The position numbers and the translations under genes were made by a program. The notes below the pieces were generated by a model. That model was not told the origin of the DNA and did no database searches. It saw only the letters and a list, made by a program, of their open reading frames with translations. A stretch of 62,661 nucleotides of DNA, from positions 1-62,661 of the forward strand of contig JAFVBC010000013.1 of NCBI GenBank assembly GCA_017480185.1, read 5' to 3'. This stretch comes from Bacteroidales bacterium (GTDB taxonomy: Bacteria; Bacteroidota; Bacteroidia; Bacteroidales; P3). Positions 51,321-59,872 of this stretch are shown here, in pieces. Positions within the stretch are counted from its first letter, which is position 1. Every line of letters starts with the position of its first letter.

Positions 51321-51866
51321 ATGCCAGCAAGAATTAGACTTCAACGTCATGGTAAAAAGAATCAACCTTTTTATCACATCGTTGTTGCGGATGGTCGTGC
51401 ACCTCGAGATGGCAAATTTATCGAGAAGCTTGGCACCTACAACCCGCTAACAAATCCCGCCACCATTGAGTTGAACTTCGACAGTGCAGTCAACTGGGTT
51501 AAGAATGGTGCTCAACCCAGCCCAACGGTGCGCCGCATACTTTCCTATAAAGGCGTTCTCCTACGTCGCCACCTCCAAATTGGCGTTGAGAAAGGAGCCA
51601 TAAGTCAAGAAACTGCCGATGTGCGTTTCAACGAGTGGTTGCAAGCCAAAGAGGCCAAGATAGCCAACAAAAAGAGCGAAGTAGAAAACGCAGGTCGCAA
51701 CACACGCAAAGAGCGTTTGGAGGCTGAAAAGAAAGCCAACGAGACCAAAGCTGCTGCTGTGGCCGCCAAACGTCAGGCTGCGATTGAGGCTGCTGCCGCT
51801 GCTAAAGCCGAGGCTGAAGCTACCGAAAATGCTCCTGCTGCCGACGAAACAGCTACCGAAGCATAA
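51321..51866 (+). CDS. rpsP: 30S ribosomal protein S16 with long C-terminal tail
   Basis: S16 is a primary assembly protein of the 30S body. Residues 1-80 are the conserved core (MPARIRLQRHGKKNQPFYHIVVADGRAPRDG at the start, then the YNP and WVKNGAQPS motifs). Residues 110-181 form an extra tail of Lys/Glu/Ala-rich helix ending in an acidic Ala/Glu/Thr stretch. Most bacterial S16 proteins have 80-100 residues; the long tail (181 in total) is common in Bacteroidota and its role is not known. It has its own promoter and terminator, with rimM downstream, an S19/S13-linked maturation factor, so the region is a small ribosome-assembly cluster. Confidence 0.97.
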   Translation: MPARIRLQRHGKKNQPFYHIVVADGRAPRDGKFIEKLGTYNPLTNPATIELNFDSAVNWVKNGAQPSPTVRRILSYKGVLLRRHLQIGVEKGAISQETADVRFNEWLQAKEAKIANKKSEVENAGRNTRKERLEAEKKANETKAAAVAAKRQAAIEAAAAAKAEAEATENAPAADETATEA

Positions 51867-51888
51867 TGCTTCTATCTAAAAATATTGG

Positions 51889-51921
51889 GCAGAGACGCAA
51901 ACAATTGCGTCTCTGCTTTTT
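51889..51921 (+). terminator. rpsP terminator
   Basis: A perfect 12-bp stem (51889-51900 with 51905-51916) with a 4-nt loop and a run of five T. It lies before rimM (ATG 51943), so rimM depends on readthrough or on a promoter not recognised here; the hairpin may adjust the S16 to RimM ratio. Confidence 0.88.
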
Positions 51922-51942
51922 GTACCACACACACCTTTCCGT

Positions 51943-52476
51943 ATGGAAATAAGCCAATGCTACGAACTTGGTCGCATAACGCGCCAATGGGGGGTCAAAG
52001 GTCAACTGGTGTTGTTTCTTGATGTTGATACTCCAACCGACTATATTGACCTCGACTCGGCCTTTGTTGAACTGCGAGGCCAACTGGTGCCCCACTTCTT
52101 CCATATAGACAATATCAACGGTAACAAAGCCGTGGCCACTTTTGAAGGAATCACGGCCGACAACGCATCATCGCTCATAGGCCACACACTCTACCTGCCA
52201 CTATCTATGTTGCCCAAACTTTCGGGCAACAAATTCTACTATCACGAGGTGCTTGGATATAGGCTAATTGATAAGAACCACGGCGATATCGGCGAGATAA
52301 AAGACATACTCGATCTTGGTCCGCAGGCCCTTTTTCAGACAGAAATGGATGGGAAAGAGATACTTATACCCATAATCGACCAGATAATCAAACAGGTAGA
52401 CCGCGAAAAACGCACAATTAGCATCGAAGCACCTAATGGCTTGATAGAGTTATACATCAACGATATTAACAAATAA
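51943..52476 (+). CDS. rimM: Ribosome maturation factor RimM
   Basis: RimM helps assemble the head of the 30S subunit through contact with S19. The 177-residue protein has the N-terminal beta barrel with GRITRQWGVKGQLV (about 10-23; the usual motif is GxIxxxxGxxG) and the C-terminal PRC-barrel with YYHEVLGYRLI (about 99-109) and ILIPIIDQIIK (about 145-155). It lies directly after rpsP and its terminator, an order seen in many bacteria, though trmD and rplS, often next in that cluster, are not here. Confidence 0.93.
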   Translation: MEISQCYELGRITRQWGVKGQLVLFLDVDTPTDYIDLDSAFVELRGQLVPHFFHIDNINGNKAVATFEGITADNASSLIGHTLYLPLSMLPKLSGNKFYYHEVLGYRLIDKNHGDIGEIKDILDLGPQALFQTEMDGKEILIPIIDQIIKQVDREKRTISIEAPNGLIELYINDINK

Positions 52477-52514
52477 TGTTGATACATTTACCCCAAACCT
52501 TCAATTAAAAGGAT

Positions 52515-52522
52515 TATCTTTG
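52515..52522 (+). promoter_or_regulatory. -7 element, DksA/TraR-like gene
   Basis: TATCTTTG matches the -7 consensus. A transcription start would fall near 52529, so an ATG at 52530 would be almost leaderless and the ATG at 52542 is the likelier start. No TTG box is seen upstream. Confidence 0.5.
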
Positions 52523-52541
52523 CTGCAAAATGCAAAGCCTT

Positions 52542-52946
52542 ATGAAGACAAAAAAAGCCCCAGAGGCCGAAAAAAACTGCTACTCGCAAGAAGAGTTACA
52601 AGAGTTTAAGACCCTCATTCTTGAGAAAATAGCCAAAGCAGAAAAAGACCTTGCAATGCTAAATCAGGCTGTTGCTGGTAGCGATAAAGACATCACCGAC
52701 ACGGCCCCCACGTTCAAAAATTTGGAAGAGGGCAGCAACGTGCTTCACAAAGAAGAGAACGCCAAGCTTGCTGCACGTCAGCAAAAGTTTATCCGCGACC
52801 TAAAAGCTGCACTTGTACGCATTGAAAATCGCACCTATGGCATCTGCCAAGTAACAGGAAAACTCATACCTAAAGAGCGCCTGATGATAGTTCCACATGC
52901 CACGATGACGGTGGAAGCAAAAGAGGCCAGTAAAAAAAAGAGGTAG
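52542..52946 (+). CDS. DksA/TraR-like regulator with reduced zinc site
   Basis: The 134-residue protein has an N-terminal coiled coil (about 12-50), the acidic-loop region at its tip (SDKDITDTAPTFKNLEEG), and a C-terminal segment YGICQVTGKLIPKERL that matches the DksA/TraR C4 finger with only one of its four cysteines. This Cys-poor form is usual in Bacteroidota. By family it may bind RNA polymerase through the secondary channel and alter initiation at rRNA and amino-acid promoters, with or without ppGpp; that is inference. ATG 52542 is preferred over ATG 52530 because of the promoter position. Confidence 0.88.
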   Translation: MKTKKAPEAEKNCYSQEELQEFKTLILEKIAKAEKDLAMLNQAVAGSDKDITDTAPTFKNLEEGSNVLHKEENAKLAARQQKFIRDLKAALVRIENRTYGICQVTGKLIPKERLMIVPHATMTVEAKEASKKKR

Positions 52947-53023
52947 CAACACCGTTTTTAACTAATACACCGTAAGTCCGATATTGGTTGCAAGCCAATG
53001 TCAAGTAATTAAGTTGTACGTAT

Positions 53024-53761
53024 ATGACACTTTTCGTTCTTCTGCAAACCTACGCCCAAAACAACATTATGCCCGGATCATCTGCGATGTGGTTGGTGTT
53101 TATAGCACTGACCATAGTATCGATGATAGTGAGTAAAAGCGTTGAAAGTAAGTTCAAAAAATACTCAAACATCGAAACGAGTAGGCGTCAGACGGGATGC
53201 CAAGTAGCCGAACAGATGTTGCATGACAACGATATCCACGACGTAACGGTGCGTATGGTCAATGGCACACTCACCGATCACTATAATCCAGCCAATAAGA
53301 CCCTCAATTTGAGCAAAGACGTATACTACGGCACAAGCGTAGCCGCAGCAGCAGTGGCAGCCCATGAATGCGGACATGCCGTACAACATGCCACCGGATA
53401 TGCCCCTCTTTCACTGCGATCAGCACTTGTTCCGGTTGTAAATTTTGCAAGCAAATACGTTTCGTGGGTTCTACTTGCAGGGCTACTCCTCGTCCGTACA
53501 TTCCCATCACTTTTACTTATTGGCATTGTCTTGTTCGCTGTATCTACACTTTTTTCATTAGTTACCCTACCTGTTGAGATAAATGCTTCGCGCCGCGCTT
53601 TGGTTTGGATAAGGCAACACGACATAACAAGTGCCACAACGCATCGGTATGCCGAAAGTGCATTGCGCTCGGCTGCCTACACCTACGTTATGGCAGCACT
53701 AACGTCGTTAGCGACGCTGCTATACTACGTAATGATTTATATGGGGAACAACCGTCGTTAA
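53024..53761 (+). CDS. Membrane zinc metallopeptidase (YugP family)
   Basis: This 245-residue membrane protein belongs to the YugP-type neutral zinc metallopeptidases. It has a membrane helix at about 22-37, a soluble segment, the zinc site HECGH at 114-118 (HExxH), and two or three further helices (about 140-180 and 215-238). A third ligand is not obvious. Substrates are not known for the family. Its stop overlaps that of the convergent ThrE gene (TTAA at 53758-53761) with no terminator between them. Confidence 0.9.
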   Translation: MTLFVLLQTYAQNNIMPGSSAMWLVFIALTIVSMIVSKSVESKFKKYSNIETSRRQTGCQVAEQMLHDNDIHDVTVRMVNGTLTDHYNPANKTLNLSKDVYYGTSVAAAAVAAHECGHAVQHATGYAPLSLRSALVPVVNFASKYVSWVLLAGLLLVRTFPSLLLIGIVLFAVSTLFSLVTLPVEINASRRALVWIRQHDITSATTHRYAESALRSAAYTYVMAALTSLATLLYYVMIYMGNNRR

Positions 53762-55014
53762 CGCTTTGTACGATTGCGTTGCACAATACGGCTGCCAATA
53801 ATGCCCACAGCCATGATGCCAAGAGCTATGGCGATGGTTATTTTCAGCGACATGTAGCCCATTACCGCAGCTTGACGTAACTGATTGGCCACAAGATAGT
53901 AAGATGCCCAGAAAATACCTCCTCCTGGTACAAGTGGAATGATGCCACAAACAAGGAAAATTGTAGCTGGACAACGCCTCCATACAGCAAATAAGGCCGA
54001 AACGGCGGCTATGATAAAAGCTGAAAAAAAGGCACTCTCGGCCAATGACAGATGCAGACATCTTGTAGAAAGCAAGTAGACCACCCAACCAATAGCACCA
54101 GTTAGTCCGCACGCTATATAGTGTTTTGATGGAGCACCAAAAAGTACGGAGAAGCCAACGGTGCCAAGAAATGCAGCGGTAACCTGCACAAACCACTGAG
54201 AGCAAAAGGCATCAACCGCAGGTTGTTCCAAATTCATTATGCCCCCACTCACTCTTCCCTCCACAATAAAACCCAACGCTACCCCTATGGCAATGCAGAG
54301 GAATACGAGAAAGGCATCGGCCAAACGGGTGATTCCTGCTATGTAATCGCCGTTTGCCAAGTCGCGAATACCGTTGGTGAAAGGCACACCTGGCACAAGA
54401 GCAATGATGGTACCGATAATCATGTTTGGAAGATGTTGCCCCAAACCAAGTACCGAGGCCACAATACACAAGCCACCACCCAATAGTCCACCCAGTAAAT
54501 TACTGAATATTCGCGACATGTGAGGCGTGGCGAGCGCCATATATAGCCCAAGCAAAATGCCGACAGCAAAGGTTGCTACTGCATCAAGTAGACTTCCTCC
54601 AAAGATGATACTAAAGGAAGATGTGCCAAACGCTATGCCCAAAGACTGCTCTATTACTCCCTTTGCAGGCGAATAACGCACTGCATCGAGGCTTTTTTTT
54701 AAGGCATCGGGCGTATATTTCCCCATCGAGACATCGCGGCTCAACTGGTTCACCTCGGCCACACGGCTCAATTGGGTACCCTTTATTGGGATGAATTGAG
54801 CTTTGGCATAACCATCACCCGTGGTAATAATACCATTACTCAACACAAAAAAGTCTTTATTGTCTACCCCATAGGAAGAGGCTATGCGTTCCATTGTCTC
54901 TTCCACGCGCGATATTTCTGCGCCATTTTCAAGCAACACACGACCCGCCTCGGAGGCCACTTCAAGCACAATGTGAGTATCGAAAGAGGCCTTGTTAGGT
55001 TGAGATTCTCTCAT
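53758..55014 (-). CDS. Threonine/serine exporter family protein (ThrE)
   Basis: The 418-residue protein has a soluble N-terminal part (about 1-125) with the DUF1212 features ENGAEISRVEETMERIA and a total of about ten membrane helices. The N-terminal ThrE domain (to about 265) and the C-terminal ThrE_2/DUF3815 domain (about 280-410) are fused, as in Corynebacterium ThrE; in other bacteria they are two genes. PGVPFTNGIRDL and PLVPGGGIFW are the matching loops of the two halves. It probably exports threonine and serine. The ATG follows the U32 stop directly, and the gene is the last of a minus-strand operon. Confidence 0.9.
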   Translation of the reverse strand: MRESQPNKASFDTHIVLEVASEAGRVLLENGAEISRVEETMERIASSYGVDNKDFFVLSNGIITTGDGYAKAQFIPIKGTQLSRVAEVNQLSRDVSMGKYTPDALKKSLDAVRYSPAKGVIEQSLGIAFGTSSFSIIFGGSLLDAVATFAVGILLGLYMALATPHMSRIFSNLLGGLLGGGLCIVASVLGLGQHLPNMIIGTIIALVPGVPFTNGIRDLANGDYIAGITRLADAFLVFLCIAIGVALGFIVEGRVSGGIMNLEQPAVDAFCSQWFVQVTAAFLGTVGFSVLFGAPSKHYIACGLTGAIGWVVYLLSTRCLHLSLAESAFFSAFIIAAVSALFAVWRRCPATIFLVCGIIPLVPGGGIFWASYYLVANQLRQAAVMGYMSLKITIAIALGIMAVGIIGSRIVQRNRTKR

Positions 55015-56262
55015 TCAGAAATCTTCAATAGTTGTAACGACCTTATAAACTTTGTCTCCTCGATGCAGTGCTGCCGCTGTTTTAATGCTGAAAGCATCGC
55101 CTTGATGCACCGATGGCACAGGGTCGCGGTCAAGACGCATCTCTTCTACGGTAGCCCTATACACTCCCGTAGTGGTACCGATAACCATCAATTGGTCGCC
55201 AACCGATAGGGTTTCGGCAGTTTGAAGACGTATTTCAGCCACACCAATACGATTGAAATAGTTGCTCACCAGGCCAAGATATACCTTTGTTTCCGTAGCT
55301 TGTGAGCCATATCTATTGCTCCATTCCCCCATTTTTCGCCCAAGGTAATAGCCGTCCCAAAACCCTCGATTAAACACGGTTTTCAAGCGTTCCGTCCATT
55401 GTTCTATGCGTTCCTGAGTATAAGTACCGTTGTCAATAGCATCAAGAGCTTCTTTATAGCAGGCAACAACAGTATACACATAGTCGGCACTACGTCCCCT
55501 ACCCTCTATCTTTAACACCGATACACCTGCCTTGACAATCTTGTCGAGGAAACCAATAGTACACAAGTCTTTGGGCGACATGATGTACTGATTGTCTATG
55601 TTTAGTTCAAGGTCGCTCTCAATATCCTTCACCACATATCCTCGCCGACACAACTGTAGGCATTCGCCACGATTAGCCGAGTGGTTGCAGGCATCAAGAC
55701 TAAGGTAGCATTTGCCACTTACCGACATACACAACGCCCCATGAGCGAACATCTCTATGCGCACAGGGTGCCCTCCGGGGCCACAAATGCCTTCCTCGGT
55801 AATGGTACGAGTGATTTCTGCCACCTGCCCAAGAGTCAATTCGCGTGCAGTTACAATGACATCGGCAAATTGAGAAAAGAATCGGATAGCCTCAATGTTC
55901 GACACATTGCACTGCGTGGAAATATGGACTTCCAAACCTATGCTGCATGCATAAGTAATAACCGCCATATCAGATGCAATTACAGCACTTACTTCAGCAG
56001 CCTTGGCAGCATCGAGCAAAGCATGCATCTCGTCAATCTCATCGTTGTAGACCACGGTGTTGACCGTCAAGTATGTAGCCACTCCACGTTCCTTTGCCAA
56101 CACACAGATACGCTGTAGGTCTGCAATGCCAAAATTAGCAGCCGAGCGCGACCGCATATTCATTTTCCCAACTCCAAAGTAAACAGCGTCGGCACCAGCT
56201 TGAAAAGCTGCTTGCAAACTTTCATACGACCCCACTGGGGCCATTATTTCCACCTTTTCCAC
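55015..56262 (-). CDS. trhP: U32 family peptidase, probable tRNA hydroxylation protein
   Basis: The 415-residue protein has the full U32 signature: EMFAHGALCMSVSGKCYLS (170-188), with further cysteines at 192, 201 and 205 that would form a metal cluster site. E. coli members YegQ/TrhP and relatives act in prephenate-dependent 5-hydroxylation of U34 in tRNA, and others (UbiU, RlhA) in ubiquinone and rRNA hydroxylation, so peptidase activity is doubtful for most. The length fits the TrhP type best, but assignment within the U32 family is inferred. It has a C-terminal beta-barrel-like domain (about 330-415). Confidence 0.8.
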   Translation of the reverse strand: MEKVEIMAPVGSYESLQAAFQAGADAVYFGVGKMNMRSRSAANFGIADLQRICVLAKERGVATYLTVNTVVYNDEIDEMHALLDAAKAAEVSAVIASDMAVITYACSIGLEVHISTQCNVSNIEAIRFFSQFADVIVTARELTLGQVAEITRTITEEGICGPGGHPVRIEMFAHGALCMSVSGKCYLSLDACNHSANRGECLQLCRRGYVVKDIESDLELNIDNQYIMSPKDLCTIGFLDKIVKAGVSVLKIEGRGRSADYVYTVVACYKEALDAIDNGTYTQERIEQWTERLKTVFNRGFWDGYYLGRKMGEWSNRYGSQATETKVYLGLVSNYFNRIGVAEIRLQTAETLSVGDQLMVIGTTTGVYRATVEEMRLDRDPVPSVHQGDAFSIKTAAALHRGDKVYKVVTTIEDF

Positions 56263-56271
56263 AAGTAAATA

Positions 56272-57213
56272 TTAGTGTTTATAGAGATCGAAGAGATTCA
56301 TCTTTGTCCACTCCGTAGGAACTAAAAAGGCATCTGTTAGGGTGGCATCTAAACTCTTCACCTTTCCTGCACACACTTGATCCACAAAAGCACAGAAAAT
56401 TTCTACCGAGCCAGGCAAAAACGAGGCTACCTCATGCCCAATACCCTCATAACGCATAAACCAATAAGGATACCCCTTTCGTTCAAACTCCCTCGCTATT
56501 TTTACCGAGCCAAACAAGCTGGTACTAATTGACGATTGCAATTTTTTATAGGCAACAATCTTATCTTTTGTGCCATGGCAGAAAAGCGTAGGCGACGGAG
56601 ATGTGGCATAGTGTAACTTACTGTTGCCACATTGTATAGCACCGGCATATGAGGCCACCGCCAAAGGTTTCCACCCTTGAGGCAGAGTTGCCGCAGATGG
56701 CAAAGAATTAGCTCGACAATAGTCGGTCTGTAGCACAGTGATAGCGCCGGCACTCGACCCCACAAGCACCATTTTACGTGGCGATATGCCCATCTGATCG
56801 GCATGCGCAACCACATATGCTACTGCATCTGAACAGTCTTCGACAGCAATATCAATGCAATACTGGAATAAACCATGCAGTTTGAAAAGCGAACTATTTT
56901 GAGCCACCATTTGGCTATCTTTTAGGCCGAGACGATAGTCGATATTAACCACCGCAAAGCCACGCTCGGTGAGTGTCGCAGCAATGCGCGTCTGCAGGTC
57001 GTTATAGCGACTGCCATTCACAAATCCCCCACCGAACACCGCTATCACACATGCGCTGTCGGGACGAGGATTAGTTGGCTTATAAAGGTCAAGTCGCAGG
57101 TCGCCCCACCCTTCTCTGGTGGCGAAAACATGTGTTTCTGGGCTATTTTGAGCCATCGTCGAAAGCCCATACAACAGCAACAAAAGAAATAAAGAGAGGT
57201 GTTTTTTTGTCAT
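56272..57213 (-). CDS. Exported alpha/beta hydrolase (esterase-like)
   Basis: The 313-residue enzyme has a signal peptide (KKHLSLFLLLLLYGLSTMAQ, cleavage near 22). The hydrolase fold shows the oxyanion FGGGF (60-64), the nucleophile elbow GSSAG with Ser154, Asp217 in HGTKD, and His260 in GIGHE, so the triad is complete. It resembles the BD-FAE / carboxylesterase group from Bacteroidota. The substrate, perhaps an acyl or feruloyl ester on a glycan, is not shown. Its start overlaps the preceding stop by one base (TGATG), and a U32 gene follows after 9 nt. Confidence 0.85.
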   Translation of the reverse strand: MTKKHLSLFLLLLLYGLSTMAQNSPETHVFATREGWGDLRLDLYKPTNPRPDSACVIAVFGGGFVNGSRYNDLQTRIAATLTERGFAVVNIDYRLGLKDSQMVAQNSSLFKLHGLFQYCIDIAVEDCSDAVAYVVAHADQMGISPRKMVLVGSSAGAITVLQTDYCRANSLPSAATLPQGWKPLAVASYAGAIQCGNSKLHYATSPSPTLFCHGTKDKIVAYKKLQSSISTSLFGSVKIAREFERKGYPYWFMRYEGIGHEVASFLPGSVEIFCAFVDQVCAGKVKSLDATLTDAFLVPTEWTKMNLFDLYKH

Positions 57214-57974
57214 CAGAAGGTGAATGTAAGACCAGTGGAGAGGGTTATAAAGTCGTAGTTGAAGTGCTTGGTGGCGTTGTTCTGCATGTCGCTCAAATAG
57301 GCCACACCCACACGAAGATTGTATTTTACATGCTCGCCACCAATGCGAAACTGCAATTGTGGTTCTAACAACAGCGATGGTAAAGTGTAGTGTGTAAAGT
57401 ACTCTGACATTTGCACGCCATCGGAATCGTAGCGATTATACGTATAGTCGGGCATGAAGGCACCTGTTTTAAGACCAAAAGCCAAATCTATATGCGCCTT
57501 TGTAAGGTCATGAAAGCCAATATTAAACTGAACAAAAGGTAACAAATAACTACCCGAATAACTGTAAGTGTGTGATGAACTACCCACGGTGTCAGAATCG
57601 CCCGAACTTGTCACTTTGGCATTATCGCGCCAAGCTCCACCCACACCTAAACCGGCATAGGTTTCAAACACCGACTTTGCCCCCAAATTAAAGTAAGCAC
57701 CTGGTGCAATCTGCGCATAGATATTCTCACCACCATAGTTTAAGTGCACCTGTCCGGCCAGCCAATCGTTGATACCATAACTACCAGTGGCATTGATTGT
57801 AAGCACATCTGGGAAGAAAAGGAATGTGGATGCTCCAACCGAGAGGTCTACACGACCGTCGCCTTGATGATTGATAAGTGGAATATCCACAGCTTGAGGG
57901 TGATAAACACTGCACGAAGCCAGTAGCAACGCAGCCGAGGTCACCATCGATGTCAATAAATATTTCAGTTTCAT
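57213..57974 (-). CDS. Lipoprotein with beta-barrel-like body
   Basis: From ATG 57974 the 253-residue protein begins with a lipoprotein signal (KLKYLLTSMVTSAALLLASCS, lipid Cys21 after LLAS). The rest consists of amphipathic strands with Gly and aromatic residues and ends in Phe (STGLTFTF), the usual C-terminal signature of outer-membrane barrels. It is not a match to any family I can name with confidence; it may be a small outer-membrane barrel or a surface lipoprotein. An in-frame ATG 189 nt upstream gives only Cys/His-rich sequence without strand pattern and is not used. It is first in the four-gene minus operon. Confidence 0.7.
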   Translation of the reverse strand: MKLKYLLTSMVTSAALLLASCSVYHPQAVDIPLINHQGDGRVDLSVGASTFLFFPDVLTINATGSYGINDWLAGQVHLNYGGENIYAQIAPGAYFNLGAKSVFETYAGLGVGGAWRDNAKVTSSGDSDTVGSSSHTYSYSGSYLLPFVQFNIGFHDLTKAHIDLAFGLKTGAFMPDYTYNRYDSDGVQMSEYFTHYTLPSLLLEPQLQFRIGGEHVKYNLRVGVAYLSDMQNNATKHFNYDFITLSTGLTFTF

Positions 57975-58237
57975 GGTCGTTGTTTTTTTAGGACTTTGCA
58001 GAACGTAACGCACAACACAACAAATTATTGTATGGCCATGACATGACAATGCAGGACAATCTATCGAATATGGATGATAGCGTTTGCTACACGGTCTTCC
58101 TCTTATCAGGGGGTGATACCTACTTCCATGCCCATCAACATGCCAACAATAAAGAATGCGCATAAAGCGTTGTTATTGAGGCGTTGTATTTCAATGAACC
58201 ATAAAACCACCGTGCAAACTCAATAAAACGACAAGAT

Positions 58238-59413
58238 ATGACCTACGATTTTAACCAATCTATTGACCGACGCGACACCGACTGTGTTAAATACGACCTT
58301 CTTCAATCGCTCTATGGTCGCACCGACATCACACCAATGTGGGTAGCCGACATGGATTTTGCCGCCCCACAATGCGTAATTGATGCCATAACCGAGCGTT
58401 GCCAACATCCAGTGTTGGGATATGCCGTACAACCCAAGGGATATACCGAGGCTGTTACCCATTGGCTCTATTCGCATTACGGTATCAATGCACAACCAAA
58501 CCAACTGCACTTCATGCCTGGAATCGTGGCTGGCATATCGTTTGCACTACTCGCTCTCACCAATCCCTCCGATCGCATTCTTGTTACCACACCAGTTTAT
58601 CCACCATTTCTCAATCTGCCCACAGGCTGTGGACGCACAGTGGTAAAGAGTAGATTAAAAATAACCGATGGAAGATTTGCAATAGATTTAGACGATTTTG
58701 AACGCCAAGCCAGAGGATGCAAGATGCTTATACTAGCCAACCCTCACAATCCCGCTGGTACAATATGGTGCGAGGCAGACTTGCAACGCATTGCCGACAT
58801 CTGCCATCGCAATGGCATCATCGTCGTATCCGACGAGATACACGCCGACCTCACACTCGAAAATCGTCGCCACCACAGCTATAGCACCGTATCTGCGCTT
58901 GCCGCCGCTCACAGCATCACCTTCACCGCACCGAGCAAGACATTCAACATTGCTGGGTTATCAAGTTCGGTGTGTTATGTAGCCAACAATGACCTACGCC
59001 AACGTTTTTTCGGGTGGCTTGATGCCCTCGGTGTGGCACAAGGCAGCATCTTTGCCTATGTCGGCGCACAGGCAGCCTATGCCCACGGCGAACCCTGGCT
59101 GCAACAACTTAAGGTCCACCTTGCTTCCAATCGCGATTTACTGAAACACACCGCAGCATCTATCCTGCCACGTCTGAAAGTCATACTGCCCGAAGCATCC
59201 TACCTTGCATGGCTCGACTTTTCGGACTACAACCTGCCCCACAGCACCACTTCACAGAAACTAATCAACGAAGCCCACGTGGCACTCAACGATGGTACCA
59301 CCTTTGGAGGTAAAGAATATGAAAACTGCTTCCGTATGAATATTGGCTGTCCCCAACCCACACTCTCAGATGCCCTGCAACGCATAGCAACTGCTTTCGA
59401 GAACATATCCTAA
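58238..59413 (+). CDS. patB: PatB/MalY-type pyridoxal phosphate C-S lyase
   Basis: This 391-residue class I/II aminotransferase-fold enzyme belongs to the PatB/MalY group, usually a cystathionine beta-lyase that frees homocysteine, pyruvate and ammonia. Signs are MWVADMDFAAP near the N-terminus (about 34-44), LANPHNPAGTIWC, and the PLP lysine Lys234 in APSKTFNIAGL. The C-terminus has FRMNIGCPQPTL, with the conserved Arg that holds the substrate carboxylate. A pure aminotransferase role cannot be excluded. No promoter is clear; it stands alone. Confidence 0.88.
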   Translation: MTYDFNQSIDRRDTDCVKYDLLQSLYGRTDITPMWVADMDFAAPQCVIDAITERCQHPVLGYAVQPKGYTEAVTHWLYSHYGINAQPNQLHFMPGIVAGISFALLALTNPSDRILVTTPVYPPFLNLPTGCGRTVVKSRLKITDGRFAIDLDDFERQARGCKMLILANPHNPAGTIWCEADLQRIADICHRNGIIVVSDEIHADLTLENRRHHSYSTVSALAAAHSITFTAPSKTFNIAGLSSSVCYVANNDLRQRFFGWLDALGVAQGSIFAYVGAQAAYAHGEPWLQQLKVHLASNRDLLKHTAASILPRLKVILPEASYLAWLDFSDYNLPHSTTSQKLINEAHVALNDGTTFGGKEYENCFRMNIGCPQPTLSDALQRIATAFENIS

Positions 59414-59426
59414 TACAACGCTATAA

Positions 59427-59633
59427 TCAATCTGTAGCTATACCGCTGCTTTCAACCTTACGGCCATTTTTGCCACAAGTGCAGTGCTGGCACTTACCTG
59501 TCAGCGGGTCGGCATTGGTACACGGTCTGCGAAACTCTTTCTCCTTGTGCAAAAGCATCTTCAACCCCAACCCACTCATCATCAAGGCCACCACCGCAGC
59601 AGCCACAACAAACACTATAATCACCGTTTTCAT
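59427..59633 (-). CDS. Small Cys-rich membrane protein
   Basis: From ATG 59633 this is a 68-residue protein: one membrane helix (about 3-26, VIIVFVVAAAVVALMMSGLG), a basic loop, and a C-terminal part with Cys residues in CTNADPLTGKCQHCTCGKNG (spacing C-x10-C-x2-C-x-C). The four cysteines suggest a metal or iron-sulfur site on one side of the membrane. The arrangement recalls short membrane proteins such as NqrM, but I see no identity that would justify that name, and no Nqr genes are nearby. An ATG further upstream (59711) adds 26 residues without obvious character. Confidence 0.6.
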   Translation of the reverse strand: MKTVIIVFVVAAAVVALMMSGLGLKMLLHKEKEFRRPCTNADPLTGKCQHCTCGKNGRKVESSGIATD

Positions 59634-59872
59634 AGCATCAATCTGTTTTTCAAGACATCCAATCGATTCATAACCTCGCAAACCACTCCACAAAAATACA
59701 TTTTTTAGCAATTATATACCCATCGACACTTCAACTACATATCAACCATGCACCCACACGACCACCGAACGGGCTCTTTTTTCCCCTTCCGTACCATGTT
59801 AAAGTTCCTACCGACAATTCAAAACCTACCCTTTGCACAAAATAAAACACACACAATGAACGTTGCATATAC

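Noticed and set aside
54200-54240. ThrE gene as a split or frameshifted pair
   Set aside because: The frame is continuous over both domains, and one-chain ThrE proteins are known.
59427-59633. Naming the small Cys protein NqrM
   Set aside because: Only size, one helix and four cysteines agree; the sequence around the cysteines differs and no nqr genes are near.
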